Positions 1 to 12,255 are shown, counted from the first letter of the stretch. The stretch is DNA of 64,000 nucleotides from Gibbula magus (GCA_936450465.1 OW388293.1:83722134-83786133), one strand, 5' to 3'. Made by a program: numbers and translations. The notes: generated by a model not told the origin, from the letters alone.

Positions 1-1050
1 CTTATGAACAAATCTTAGCAATCATATAATACATTGTTGTTCCTAGAGGGGGTCCCGGGGACATTTGTCCACCTTTTTGGATAGATGTCCCTTAAAATTT
101 GGAGAAATAGGATACTTTACCATTGCAAAGGGTCCCACTTGTTCAGAAATGGCCAAAATGACCCCCTCAGGAGATCACCTAGTAACAACACCTCATATAA
201 ACTATTCTCGCACAACATGTTATGCTCTTTTCAATATGAACAAATTGAATTGGTATTTTAAAAAATATATGTCAGCTCTATTTTGATATTTTTATAACTT
301 GATATTTGATATGTCACTGAACTGAAAGAAATTCACACCAAATAAATTTCATGACATCATCCAGCTATATGATCTGATATAAATCTGCTCGTAGCTATAG
401 TGCACAGAGAAGGCTTACCCATTGTGACAAATTCAAGTTTTGTGTGTACAGTAATAAAAGTAAATGATATGACTCAAAGCTATCATAGCCCAGCATCAAA
501 CTGTATATGCAGGAAGTTTCCTGGTATGTGCAACAAGCTGGGTATGTGGGTGTGTATGTAGTTCAGCTGGGTTCACAGGGGTTCACAGTTTACACTGTAT
601 ACTGACCAATCTCCTTTGTTACTTTGAGAAAAGAATCAGGTATACAAAATTCAAAGAAAAGGTAACATGCTTACTATTTTTCAGTTACTACTTTAAATTT
701 ATAATATTTATACCTAAAATGAGTTCATGTTTTTATATTTGACCTGTCTATTCATTGTTTTCCCTCAATGTGATTATGGAAATAGTGCCATGTTTCCTTA
801 TTCTGAGCGTTGAAGTGTGAGATGTGTAAGGATAGTTTGTACAGGGATGTGCGTTGTATTGATTCTCTTCTAGATTATTGATAAGTTTGACACAAGTTGA
901 AGTTATCAAGCAAGTGATCTAAAATGCAACGAACAGATACATTTTATCATAATACTTTGTGATCTGTATCTGTTTGTACAACTCTACTGTTATATCTATG
1001 GTGTATCGCTGTGTTTCCTATGTTTAGGAATGCATGTTTCAAACAATTTG

Positions 1051-1362
1051 TGGGGGTGGGATAGCGCAGTGGTTAGCGCATTCGGCTTCGGATCAAGAGG
1101 TCTGTGGTTCAAATCCCATCAGGGGCACTGCAACTGCAGTAGAGAACTATTCTACACGCAGTAAGGTTTGGGTGCAATACTATACTGAATTTCATTGCAG
1201 TCCCACCAATGATTCGCTAGTTCCAGCCGTTGCTCGCAGGTTTCACCGCAATGCATAGCCACATGGTGTTGCGGGCTTTCTCCCTGCAATAATACTAGCA
1301 GCCATGATATAAGTGAAATACTCTTGAAAGCGGCGTTAAACCCTAACTCACCTCACCTCACC
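1051..1362 (+). mobile_element. tRNA-derived SINE, full-length copy
   Basis: It begins with a tRNA-like head: an A box TAGCGCAGTGG near 1,062 and a B box GTTCAAATC near 1,108. A roughly 200-bp body follows (TGGTGTTGCGGGCTTTCTCC, then CTTGAAAGCGGCGTTAAA), and the copy ends in a CTCAC-type tail. It is flanked by imperfect 13-bp direct repeats (1,038-1,050 and 1,363-1,375, 10 of 13 matching), consistent with retrotransposition. The same family recurs at 32.2, 33.8, 47.4 and 49.7 kb. Confidence 0.85.
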
Positions 1363-1427
1363 TTCAAAATGTTTGTATGATGATAGTTTGTTAGGACCTC
1401 ACTCCAAGACCCAGAGACTCACATAGC

Positions 1428-2010
1428 CCAGGGTGGCACAGTGGTTAAGGGATACACTGTGGAGCAGTAGGCCTTGGGTTCTAATCGGGCTAAGGGTTTG
1501 ACATTATGTCTGCCATAGAGAACTGTTCAGATACTCTGGTTGGCTATAGTGAGCACACAACAGACATCTATGGTGAAGAGTTACTTTGGAATACAGTACC
1601 AGCCCTGATTTGCTAGTGGCAGTCTTTGATCCCAGGTTTAACTACAGTGCTTTGGCTAACTATAAAAAAGGAATTTTCGTCACATCATATTTGCTTTACC
1701 TAAAGATCCATTTGTCCACTAAATATGTGCAAGAACGGATGCGCTTCTTTTTCGTATACTTCTACCATTTTCAAGGTATATTTTGATCGAACAAAATAAA
1801 ATGTACTCCTCCCTTGTCATTATTTTTACCAACAATTTTTTTTAAAAAGTCCTACCTTCCTTGTCTCTTTTTAAAAAAATATGCCCGAGAAACATTTAAA
1901 TTTATTTATGCAGCCTTTACTAAAATGGTGTTGTGGGCTTCCTCCCCATAATGAAACTAGCTGCCATGATATTAATTCTCTTCTCTGGAATGCTTCAAGC
2001 TACCGTTTGC
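1428..2010 (+). mobile_element. Diverged SINE interrupted by other sequence
   Basis: Positions 1,428-1,640 hold a degenerate tRNA-like head (GGCACAGTGGTTAAGG, then GGTTCTAATCGGG) and the AGAGAACTGTTC body motif. The matching 3' body (GGTGTTGTGGGCTTCCTCCC, then GCTGCCATGATAT) appears only at 1,925-1,975. About 260 bp of unrelated AT-rich sequence separates the two halves, so this looks like an old copy split by an insertion. Confidence 0.55.
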
Positions 2011-3395
2011 TCCACATTTCCATCTTATATTGGTGTAGGTGTGTTGTCGTGAAATCACCACCTTGAAACTGGAGAGATATCCTCGTAGCTGATCACTCCT
2101 TAGGAACTTTGTCATTCTTATAGCTTGTAGCTAGCTTCATACAATTTGTCTGAACAAGCTAATTACGTTTGCAGGGTTGTTCTGTATAATCAAATAAACC
2201 TCTTGAAAAGATGCTTGCTTGAATAACTTGGCTTTTCCATTGATGTAGGAAACTTGTATAGTCAGGTATGTTTATAAAACGTGATAGCACTGACTAAACA
2301 ACATTACAAATTTGGTACTCCAACATGTTGACAAAATTAATTAATAGACTGGCAGTGGTATAAGGAAAGGACCATGGAATGCATTTGCTTTTCCGCATAC
2401 AGAGATGACACATCCGCTGTGTTATATGCACCTTGTGTCTAATGTAGCAGGAATTAAATGATGTAGATCTGGGTGTAGATATAGACATAGGTACAGATGT
2501 AGGTTTAGATGTAAATATATTTATCATACAATGGATGGTGTTCGCAGCAGGATAAAGGCAACGGATATTTTCGGTATCCGTTGGGGTCATATACAGATAA
2601 AGATGCAAATTACAGAGGTCAAATGACGGAACTTCTTTTGAAAATGACGGTACAAGCATCAACATTTCGAACGCCTGTAATAACTGTAACAGTTGTAATA
2701 GGGTAAAAGCTTCGTGTAAATATACATACTTCATTTCATATAGATCTACATTAATTTGAGAAATGACAAAACAAACATAGTGCAATGCATATTACGGGAA
2801 AAAATTATTATGATTAAGCAGTGCCAAAACATGTTCATCGCGAGTTGAAAACTACCGAGTAAACACTTTATAAATACTCCCAGGTAACAAAGGCAGTTTG
2901 AGTAACATATATGCATTTATCGAACGCCAATCTGCCACTGTTCCATAATGTGACTTTCGTAAAGGGGGTATTAGAATTTTGCTACCTAACATTCAGATTA
3001 GCTCTCCCTGTGATGTGTGAGTGAGTCGCCATATGCAACCGGGGGGAAGGGAAGCAACTCTCGCCCCTTCAAGATGGACTCCCCTACACTCATGATTACA
3101 CGAAAGGATGCGAGTTCGAATTCGCTGTCCTCACCTGAAATATTTTTCATTTGAAAAGCATATTTTAAAACGTATAAAAACATTGAAAATTAAGATCATG
3201 CCAAAAATAACCATTATTTTCATTGAAAGCATAACTTAGGAGGCGTTATTTTGTGTTATTTTACTGTGAGAATAGCACGCAGTTCATTTGCATATATCAA
3301 TACGCATAGTTACAGTAAAGTTCAACTTTGAAATTAACGTTGTCATGCTGTTTTGCGCAAAATGAATGAAGTATGACATTGTATGATAAAGAAGC

Positions 3396-3536
3396 TATCA
3401 TGCTCGTGTGTTTTGGGATGGTAAATATCCTGCATTAGGAATAAACACAATGTATTTAGCTCGCCAAGGCTCGCAAAATACAATTTTTTATTCCTAATGC
3501 AGGATATTGACCATCCCAAAACACACTCTCATGATA
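3396..3536. mobile_element. Foldback (MITE-like) element
   Basis: A near-perfect inverted repeat of about 60 bp per arm surrounds a short centre near 3,458-3,475. The left arm carries GTGTGTTTTGGGATGGT and ATCCTGCATTAGGAATAA; the right arm is the reverse complement with few mismatches. No clear target-site duplication was seen. A single-stranded form would make a long hairpin. Confidence 0.75.
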
Positions 3537-5962
3537 ACCTCTATGTTGGTGTAGATGTAGCTTGATGTAGGATTGAATATTATATAAATGGAGACAGATG
3601 TAGTATAGGAGGTAGATGACTAATTCCGCTGTAATTGATGTATTACCACTGGAATGGATCATAGAAAGTAAGTCATAATGGGTCATCAGTTAAAGCAGAT
3701 GACAGGTGATGTAGATGCTGCAGCTATGACTAATATTACTCTCTGCATTGTGAGCTGGATGATAGTGCACCCATCTGCTGCAGGCTAGATGTAAACTTTC
3801 GGTGTAAGCCAACAACCGAGGTATTTGTCTGATTCTCACACTGACTCTGCACATACCGTGTAAACTGGGAGATAGTGAAAGCTTGATTCTCTATTGGAGC
3901 ATGACCGGGTGTGAGTCAACAGTCAGACATGCTTCTAATTGGCCCACAGTTTCCATGCTAGAGTAGTTTGTTGTTATTAAACATTTTTATCCGGTTTTGT
4001 ATTGGTAATATTTAATATCCCACCCTTTATCCTGTGTTGCTATATCCCTGAGTTGTGGTGGCTATATGTGATATCTCGCCCTGTGTAGAGAGATTGTGAC
4101 CGGACTGTGCATGAATCTGACACCGTTACCTGTACAAGGCAATTTCCCTCAATGAAGGATTGACGTGATCGCCACCTGTAAGCTATTTAATCTCCTCTAT
4201 GTGTTTTACTTGCACTCAGATAAGAAGTATATATATATCTTAGTGTTATTTTCTTATAGGGTAGAGTTATTCTGTTATGGATCTACGTGAGAGAGTGTAC
4301 TGTAAAGAACTTACAACACATCTAGAGTAGAGATACCTGGAGTGGTGGGGTGAAAGGAGGTTAATGAAATGTAGTTGCTCTGATGTCTACAGTACAAGTA
4401 GTGAGTAAATAGTGTTTAACAAATGGCTCTGTGGATTACTGGGCCTGTACATAAAGGATTGTGTGTAGCAAACTGGAGTGAGTCTGTATAACAAACAGGG
4501 ATTAGTGTTATCAAGCACTGGGCTCTGACCTACCAGTGGACTGCTGTATTATCTACACAGACCTGTGTCCAGTCAGTGCTAAACTCAGGGACACAGTCTG
4601 TACTGTACCCTACACAGTGGACAGACTGTACTGTACCCAGGTGCACTGTCTGTACTGTACACAGTGGACATAGGGCAAGGTAGGAGGATAGTGTGGTCAG
4701 ATTCTTGGAGGATTTCTCTTGTAGGTAAAAGTGTCAGTGGTCAACTCAGGTGAGGAGGGTCACTTCGAAACTTTGAGAGTTTGTCAATTGTACATCTGCA
4801 TATTAGACTAGTCAGTAGGATATTTCAAGAACTGTTCATTGGATTCTCACCAAATCTTACACAAAGCTTCTCCTAGAGAAGATGCAGGGCCCACTTGAAT
4901 TTGGTGATAGTGATATTATTTTTTTAATTTCAAAGTGATAACTTGCGGTGACTGGTGCCTATTCCAGTGTTCATCAGCACACAATCCACCCAGATCTGAT
5001 GTGGATCCATTACCATTCACTCTAGCACACCTTTCTATCAAACACAAGTCATTTGTCCTCCGTCAGGATTCTTGTCAGATTAGAATCCATGTTTCTCTTG
5101 GGTTCCAAGTTCATTCAAACTTGTGTTTGTGTTTGATGTAAACATTCTAGATAAAGCTCAGTCCTTCATCTGCAGGCCAGGTGATCTCCAACTAAGAAGG
5201 GTGCAGTCCGATGTCTCTAGGTTGTTCCTCCGCTTGCCTCATCATGTTCTTCATGCTTCAGTCTGATCTCTGACCTCTGACCTCTGACCCTGCCTCCAAT
5301 TAGTGGCTACTCATTGTCCTTGAACTGACTCAATAGAGTTCTGATGTTCTCACTTGTCCTTGTTTTATAAGAAGAATGACTTTGATTGTTTTAGATGGCT
5401 ATACAAGTTTAGATTTAAACTAAAATGCTTCTTACTGTTGAATGTATTTCACATTTTTCTCGAACAGGCTAAAATATACGGAACCTAGTTCAGTATATGT
5501 TTCTTATTTCTGTGTCAAGTGATCTAAGAAGATACTGTGTTTAACTGAATATTCTGTACTTATCTTGTGGACTTCAATGATACGCTTACCTGAAATAGTT
5601 TTGTTAATTTTTCTGACCGAGGGAGTAGTTACCAACCTACCATTTTGGCTCCTTTGGTTTCATAAAAAGTATTATTTACCACAGTGTTATGCCACTACGT
5701 AACAAGCTTTTTTCCTGCAATTATGATAACTTCCTGTTATACTTTGGAAACATTTGTTTACCGTTCTACCAGATATTTTATCTTTAACTAAATCATCATG
5801 TCCAAGTGCTGGCCAACATCATCTGGGGCCCAGTGAATTAGAAGACCAGCAAGCTGTCAGGATTACCAAGGACCAGGCAAATCTTGAGATAAGCTGATTG
5901 CTTTTTTAATGACATCTGTTAATAATATTCTGTCCACTCATTGTCTGGTATTTTATTTGCAG

Positions 5963-6123
5963 GAGTTCGGTGACTCGTATGAGCGGCGACCAAAAGCAGA
6001 ACGTGCTACACAAGACGTCAGAGCAGGAGAGGAAGGCACTGGAGACCAACAAGATCATCAAACTCGACGGAGACAAGCAGGATAGCTCCGGTAGCGAGGA
6101 GGAGCACACAGGAACAGAAACAG
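5963..6123 (+). CDS. PPP1R12A: Myosin phosphatase targeting subunit (MYPT), exon 1 of window: acidic linker after the ankyrin repeats
   Basis: This is an internal coding exon of the regulatory subunit that targets PP1 catalytic subunit to myosin. The acceptor is TTTTATTTGCAG and the donor CAG|GTCAGT. The first base completes a codon from an upstream exon and the last base starts one. Translation begins SSVTRMSGDQKQN and ends in an acidic stretch, GSEEEHTGTET, like the acidic segment that follows the ankyrin repeats in vertebrate MYPT1. The ankyrin repeats and KVxF PP1-docking motif are not in the window. A minus-strand ORF over the same bases is a shadow. Confidence 0.82.
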
Positions 6124-6322
6124 GTCAGTTGTCTCCCCTCCCTCCGACCAGACACACATTATTCTTAATGATCTTGTCACCGACCAGACACACGTTCTTC
6201 TTAGTGAGCAGACAGTATGACTTCACTGGAGTGCATGATGGAAAAGTTGAACTTCTGGAAATATATGACACAGTTGTTTTGAGTCATCAATACCCTCTTG
6301 TTATTACATTGTTATTTCCGTA

Positions 6323-6323
6323 T

Positions 6324-6353
<30 letters not shown>
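6323..6353. repeat. (GAT)n microsatellite
   Basis: About ten uninterrupted GAT units lie in the intron just after the first exon of the window. Confidence 0.9.
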
Positions 6354-6354
<1 letters not shown>

Positions 6355-6605
6355 ATTAATGTGTAAAAGGGTAGGTTTCACAAAGTAATTTTATTGCTTT
6401 TGTATGTAGTCGATAGAATGCAGGCTTATGAAAGGATCAACTTTTCAAGAACATGTTCCCATCTTAAATGCACCACTTTGATTTCTTCAATCAAGTGTTA
6501 TAAGAATTGTTTAATGTCTATGGCTAGCTGATAAACTAATACTGTTACAATAAAATTCTTCTGTTAAAACAAATGTCAATGTTGCATGCATGTTTGTTTC
6601 TACAG

Positions 6606-6649
6606 AAAGACAAAATGAAATCAACAAACCAACCTCCCAGACAGACAAG
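6606..6649 (+). CDS. PPP1R12A: MYPT, exon 2 of window
   Basis: This is a short 44-nt exon. The acceptor is TGTTTCTACAG and the donor AAG|GTAGGT. Two bases complete the split codon left by exon 5,963-6,123 and the exon ends on a codon boundary. The peptide is ERQNEINKPTSQTDK: polar, with no domain. The call rests on phase continuity and good splice sites; the peptide itself is not conserved enough to recognise. Confidence 0.72.
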
Positions 6650-7577
6650 GTAGGTTACCTCCCTTTACTTGTGTTTCTACAACTTACCTGTTCACACCTG
6701 GTACCGGTGCTTCATCGCATGCTTGCAAACTTCAACAGAAACTGTTCAGGACTTTCCACAGAGAAATAACTTCATATGTGTAATGGAAATTGTATACATA
6801 TGTAAACATAATGAAATTACATTACATACCAAAATGTAATCGGGAATAAAAAACTAGCAATGTAAAGTCAAATCTTCAATATGCTTTTGAATCCATATAA
6901 TGAAACAGGCTTTGTGCTTAATAAATATATGACTTGTTCCTTGAGATTTGAAATATAGCCAAGGTTTGCTAGAATCTGCATCAAACATATGGATTGCACT
7001 TGTATATATTTTGAAGGATGCATTGTAAAGTCCTCACTAAGCTGCTACAGCAACTTGCATTCAGAACCAATCAGCTTGCACTATATGAATATTGAACACG
7101 CGACTAGCCTGCTATGGTAGAGAGAGGTATGACTGCCTGCATGCTCACCATGGAAACAAACCAATATACAGGGGTAGATATTCATACTCAGAACGTAGTA
7201 CAACATTTGCAGAAGCATGTCAAGAAAAGTGATGTGATTAGGTCGGCAATTCGATAATTGATATAGTAAAAATAATTTTAAAGCAATATTGTCACTTCTC
7301 TTCATTGGATCGGTCTTGCTCCAATCCAAAGCTTTAGCACATCAGTTCGTGAAACAGATATCCGAATAATTTCATCTGACATCACCCTCGTATAGCTTTA
7401 GACCCTATGTACTTTACTCCTGCTGTACTTTTCAGTGTAAAAAGGACAAATTTAAGTTTTCTAGATTTAGAATTTTGAAATCTGAGTATTATTACTGAGA
7501 AGTGTTAGATGGCAGGTTTGCATGTAACCCTGCTGCTATGAGACGATCGATCACTGACTGGTTTTATCTGCATGCAG
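6650..7577 (+). other. Intron, nothing recognised
   Basis: AT-rich intronic sequence. No repeat family or ORF with a recognisable product was seen. Confidence 0.6.
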
Positions 7578-8204
7578 CCGCAACAGACACTGGAGCGAGA
7601 TCGTGTCCCTAGTGACAGTGAACACATGCCTATAATAGATGAGGAAACTGAAAAACTATCAGAAAAAGAAAAAGCCTCAAAACCAGAGAAAATCTCAGAA
7701 CCCAAAAAGGTAACAGAAAAGATCTCAGAAAAGGATTCTGAACCCCAAAATAATTTGGAAACAGAAAAGATCTCAGAAAAAGATTCTGAGATGGTTAAAA
7801 ATTCTAAAAAGGAACCTGAATCTGAAAAAGACAAAATCTCAGAAAAGGACTCTGAGATTGACAAAATCTCAGAAAAGGACGCTGAGATTGACAAAATCTC
7901 AGAAAAGGACGCTGAGATTGACAAAATCTCAGAAAAGAATGCTGAGATAGACAAAATCCCTGACAAGGAATCCGAAAAAGACTCTGGAACAGAAAAAATC
8001 TCAGAAAAAGATGAAAAAAAAGAAAAAATCACAGAAAAAGATTCTGAAAAAGAAAAGATCTCTGATAAAGTCTCTGAAAAAGCAAGGAGGTCTGAGATTG
8101 GAAAGCACAAAGAGTTGGAAGTCATCTCTGAAAATGAGGTTCTGTCATCTGTGGTGGAAGAGCAAATAAGCAATGGAGAAACTGATGACAATAATGTAGA
8201 TGAC
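7578..8204 (+). CDS. PPP1R12A: MYPT, exon 3 of window: KISEKD-repeat charged region
   Basis: A 627-nt exon (209 codons, phase 0 to 0) with acceptor CTGCATGCAG and donor GAC|GTAAGT. It codes for an extremely charged Lys/Glu/Asp/Ser region. Residues about 30-170 are an imperfect ten-residue repeat around KISEKDAEID, and the DNA contains 30-bp tandem copies near 7,857-7,950. The region is likely extended or helical and rich in acidic Ser/Thr-kinase sites. Vertebrate MYPT has a charged, poorly conserved linker here but not, as far as I know, this repeat. The 254-codon Ser-rich minus-strand frame is its complement and is not a gene. Confidence 0.85.
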
Positions 8205-9595
8205 GTAAGTTTGAAACCCTCGTATCCGCTTGACAATATCGTAGATGAACTAATTGCGTTGTGTAACATGGTGTTACTTCTCGAGAGATGAGAGAATTAA
8301 CTCATCGTCCACTGACAAATTAACTCAGGACATTACTCTACAATAACCAGCATATGGCTGTACTGTACTGTACTGTACCTCCATTCTGTGTGCTACCTCT
8401 CCCCGTACTAGCCGCTCTCTGCTTGTCAACTAGGGGAGTCCGCGCAACATAGGGATAATATTTGCAACAAAATATGCAAAGGTCATTTCTTCTCCCTTAA
8501 TATCCTAAGTTTGATTTTCCATTTGTAATCATTATCATCTTTCATCACATATTTATTTTCTTGAAATGTTATCTTTATGGCCTTTGCATATTTCATTAGC
8601 TAAATATTGATGACTATATACCAAATATATATCGTAACAATAATAATCTTTCAACAGTAGAAATATAACAACCAATATCAAATAATAATTTTTCAATAAA
8701 CCTTTAAAGAGAAAATGGTCGAGTTAAACATAAGACCAATCTAATGGCCGTCCAAGACTTGATTTAAATACAGTTTCTCCAAGAAAGAGTTTTAAGAATA
8801 TCAATGTTACCAAGAACCAAACTCCCTGAAGTGACATTCCGTGACCTACTCGCCCAAATGCTTGTCCCGACTGAGTGCCTATCAAGATTGCGGAATGCTG
8901 ACTATTCGAGAGTCGACAATCTCGCGTTTGTGCTGCAAGTGTTCTGGTTGTGCAACCGCGTGCTCGTTCTGCAACAGCCTTCATTCATCAGCATGGAGTG
9001 GTCTAATGCATCCTGTGTGATCAGACTTTCCTTCTCAATCTCTAATATGTTAGTAGCATAGCCAGGATAATTTTGAAATGCTTCTCTTGATCTTTCATGA
9101 GTAAATTGTGTTTATCTGATGTTTAAAACTCTATTGTATAATGTTCAGTGTACTACAAGTGATCACAACACTTCATCTAAAGTGATTCCCTAACGCAGGT
9201 CTTGTTACACACTGAGTCCACTGTTATTTCATGTCAGTTGGGTGTGGATGGAGTAAATGTATTGTATAAACCTAGCTGAGCTTAATCTAACATATACACA
9301 CATAATTGTGTTCATAGATAATTATATATCTGTATATATTATATTTTATAAATATGTATTACTTACAAATTGTAGTATCTTACCAACTATATGCACGTTT
9401 CACTTCACTCACTATTGCACACCTCAATTTGATTTATTTCAACCATTATCATCATTGCGATGTCGTGTGTGCATGGCGTTGTGTGTGATTCTGAAGAAAT
9501 GGGAAGTAGCCAGACTTGCATCCATGTCTTCATTCCTTCATTCCTTCATTCCTTCATTATGCTTCTCATGCTCCCTTTACGTTGCTTTTCTCAAG
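8205..9595 (+). other. Intron, little content
   Basis: AT-rich intron with a short TTCATTCC repeat near 9,525-9,560, close to the downstream acceptor. No mobile element was recognised. Confidence 0.6.
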
Positions 9596-9742
9596 GACCT
9601 GCCCAATTCTGTTAAAGAGAGTTCTAAGTCTCTCAAGGACTCCTCTAACTCAACCATTAAAGACACGTCCAAAGCTCCTCCCCCTAAAGAACTCATTTCA
9701 AGGTCAATCAGTGCTCCCTCCAGTCTCCCCACAGAGGAAGAG
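9596..9742 (+). CDS. PPP1R12A: MYPT, exon 4 of window: Ser/Lys-rich linker with RSISAP
   Basis: A 147-nt exon (49 codons, phase 0 to 0) with acceptor TTGCTTTTCTCAAG and donor GAG|GTAAGA. The peptide starts DLPNSVKESSKSLKDSS and contains LISRSISAPSSLP. RSISAP fits the 14-3-3 mode I consensus RSxSxP. The exon sits just before the conserved WRxGLRKTGS exon, so it lies in the linker upstream of the first conserved phosphorylation block. Confidence 0.8.
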
Positions 9743-10799
9743 GTAAGATGGACGCATGGTTATCTCCCCTGTTACCTGGCAACCCAACCTCCTCTCGGAG
9801 TTATCCCCCTTGATCCACTAACATTCCCTTCTTTGGTTCTCTAACATGGATGCACCTGGTTTTTTCATTCATTCGCTCATTCATTCTTCATTCCATGAGA
9901 TTAATCTCTAGGTGTTTTTATTGATTCATGTTGTCAGACTAGCTGTTTACAAATTCACATCTTAAATGTTGTTTAACACAACACAAGTATTTTCATTCAA
10001 GTTCTGCATGTTTTATCATAATTTTAAAACATTTTGGCTTTAAGTTGTTAAAGCAGTTGAGCGTGATGGTTCTGCATGTTTTGTGATAAAGTTGAATCAT
10101 TTTTCACTCCTGATGTGTGAGGATATTTTAGCTTTTCTGATGGTTTCAAGGCTACTAAGACAATTTCACTTCAAGGGAATATGAATTTATGTCTTGTTAG
10201 CCTTGTACCAACATTGATTCTTTTTCACTAATATTCATTCTGTCACAAATACAGATCCAAAATAATTAGTCGACTAACATTACGATAGTCACAAAGTCTT
10301 CTGGTGAAAGAATAGAATTTTAAGCTTTATTTACTAACATTATCCATTTTGGGCTTGTTAACATGCTTTGGGATATTCATAGATAACATTTTCTGAAGAA
10401 GAATATCTGAAACTCAAAATTTCTTAGCTCGATTAAGAAGCTCTCCTAATTACTATGACCGTTTGACAAGAATTATTCTCTTTAAAAAAAGCTTCCAGAA
10501 TTCTCCACAAGCTTAAAGGGCTTCAGAAGATAAATGTTTTAAAGTTCCAGAATGTAGAGATGTCTTAAGATCAGTCTACTCTCAGATTCAACAGTTGAGT
10601 TAAAATTGCCCTGATAGAAAAGAGAAACATTGTATTAAAGGATCCGGGAGAAACATTGTATTAAAGGATCCGGGAGAAACATTGTAAGGTTCCGAGAGGT
10701 TGGTCCAGGTTTGTGACAGAATGGATCTGTTGAAGTGAAGTGTTGACGTGAAGTCCGTGTGACAGCTTGATGCCTAATTGCATGGTTTGTTTTGCGAAG
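9743..10799 (+). other. Intron, little content
   Basis: AT-rich. A 27-bp direct duplication (GAAACATTGTATTAAAGGATC followed by CGGGA) occurs near 10,624-10,678. Nothing else was seen. Confidence 0.55.
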
Positions 10800-10985
10800 G
10801 ACTTGAACATTTCGACCAATCACAAGTCACGAGACAATGACTACACGAGTTGGCGGGCGGGGCTGCGGAAGACGGGAAGTACGAGCATGGTGCATGAACG
10901 AATGAACAAGGAGAACGAGGAAGATAAATCCTTGCCTCGGTCTGCCTCTAGTCCCCGCCTCGCTTACGGGCAGAGGATAGAGAAT
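10800..10985 (+). CDS. PPP1R12A: MYPT, exon 5 of window: conserved SWRxGLRKTGS and RSASSPRL block
   Basis: A 186-nt exon (62 codons, phase 0 to 0), donor AAT|GTGAGT. It encodes SWRAGLRKTGSTS and then LPRSASSPRLAYG. These match the human MYPT1 block TWRLGLRKTGS...TRSASSPRL and are the strongest homology anchor in the central region. RSASSP is the known 14-3-3-binding phosphosite region (Ser472 in human MYPT1). The acceptor is GTTTTGCGAAG at 10,799, chosen for its phase. It has a weak pyrimidine tract, so the exact start is less certain than the identity. Confidence 0.88.
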
Positions 10986-12255
10986 GTGAGTGCTCTCCCC
11001 TTCCCAAACATGCCCCATACCTTCCAACCTCATCGCCGCCATGTTTGTTTGTTTCATCATCCTCCATTTATTGGAAAGTTGTTGGTTTTGTAATCTAACC
11101 ACTATTTCAAAAGAAAGCTTTGTTATTTAACTTAGTCCAAAAGTAGACATATTTGATGATAAGAATTGCTGAACAAATATTATTTGGAAATTAAGGAGAG
11201 ATCTGAAGAAATCTTTAGCAGATGATAATGCTTTTAATTTGGACGTTATCAGTCAAAAGAACTTATATTCATTTGTCTATTTTCTTTTGAACAAAAGTGA
11301 ATGTCAAATTTCTCTTAGAAATTCAATGTAGATGTTGTACACTAAATATGTGAGAGTGAAGTTAACTCACAGGCAGGTAGTTCTTTTACTGCTTTTCTCT
11401 AATCTAGTTTGATACTTGAAGTTTGGTTTAACTGTTTTGTCTAACATCTCTCTTTGCACATTCTTGTTGACAAGTTTTTGCTTTTTAATGTTGTAATGCT
11501 TAATCTTCTTCTTCATTTTCCCCTGGTCAGTAAACTTTACCTAATTGTAACTATTCCACTTGTACCTCTGGTGACGGATAATCATTTTGTTCATTTATTT
11601 TCCACATTTTCACGAAGTCAAGCAATTTCTGACCTTTTTCATTTTACTTACCAAATGCTAACATAATTTTCACCCGCAAGCGATTAAAGCAAATGAACAG
11701 TTTTCCTTATAACAACTTTTACAAAATGTCAATCTGAGAAGGGAGTTCACGGAAAACAACTGACCATGCTGTAGGCAGTAGAGTTTGCGTGGAGGTGATC
11801 TCTGGCCACTGTATGCCTGATACAAAAAGTTTCTCAGCTTCCATCTTACTTCATTAAGGTGTTTGTATCAGCAAGGCTGCCATAATCCCATGATTGTCCC
11901 ACAGCTTTTACCTCATAGCACTAAACATAACCAGCCAATTAAATGACTTAAAATAGAACAATATTGGCAGTGCCCAGAAGAGATTCAGAGTTGCCCTCAA
12001 ATTTCAAATCTTAACATCTAATTGACTGACAAAACATGTTAGCAATGAGTATCTAGCCTGTAAGATACGAGGCAAAGCAGAGTAGAGAATCAGGAGGTTG
12101 AAGTAGCCTTGCTGATACAAATACCTTGGAGCAGGATGCCCAGCTGGATCAGTTGTTATCCGCAGATTCCTCCTCCTCCTGACGTACACAACCTGGCCAG
12201 CGTTTGACGTTTTGCCTGTATTTTATTTGACTAGAGATGTTTTGCTTGTATACAG
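10986..12255 (+). other. Intron with a possible foldback element
   Basis: AT-rich intron; see the inverted repeat at 11,856-12,127. Confidence 0.6.
11856..12127. mobile_element. Possible inverted-repeat element
   Basis: A 25-bp terminal inverted repeat (TTTGTATCAGCAAGGCT on the left, its complement on the right, about two mismatches) encloses about 220 bp of unrelated sequence. No target duplication was confirmed. Confidence 0.45.

Larger units (their letters stand above)
1..5962 (+). other. Upstream intron of the MYPT gene
   Basis: No exon was recognised here. The first recognisable exon begins at 5,963 and needs two bases of a codon from an upstream exon, so this stretch is read as intron, although gene 5' of the window cannot be seen. 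It holds SINE copies near 1.05-1.36 kb and 1.43-2.0 kb, a foldback element at 3.40-3.54 kb, GATGTA-rich simple sequence near 2.46-2.52 and 3.55-3.62 kb, and short TGACCTC repeats near 5.27 kb. A 163-codon minus-strand frame at 2,294-2,785 overlaps the simple sequence and has no recognisable domain. Confidence 0.6.

Noticed and set aside
1062..1118. Possible functional tRNA gene from the A and B boxes
   Set aside because: The same unit recurs several times with a common body, CTCAC tail and target duplications, and no convincing full cloverleaf was seen. It is a SINE head.
2294..2785. 163-codon minus-strand ORF
   Set aside because: No recognisable domain, and it overlaps GATGTA-type simple sequence within an intron of the plus-strand gene. 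Transcript evidence would be needed.
7505..8269. 254-codon Ser-rich ORF on the minus strand
   Set aside because: It is the complement of the KISEKD-repeat exon. The plus strand has matching splice phases on both sides and MYPT context, while the minus frame is a repeat shadow.
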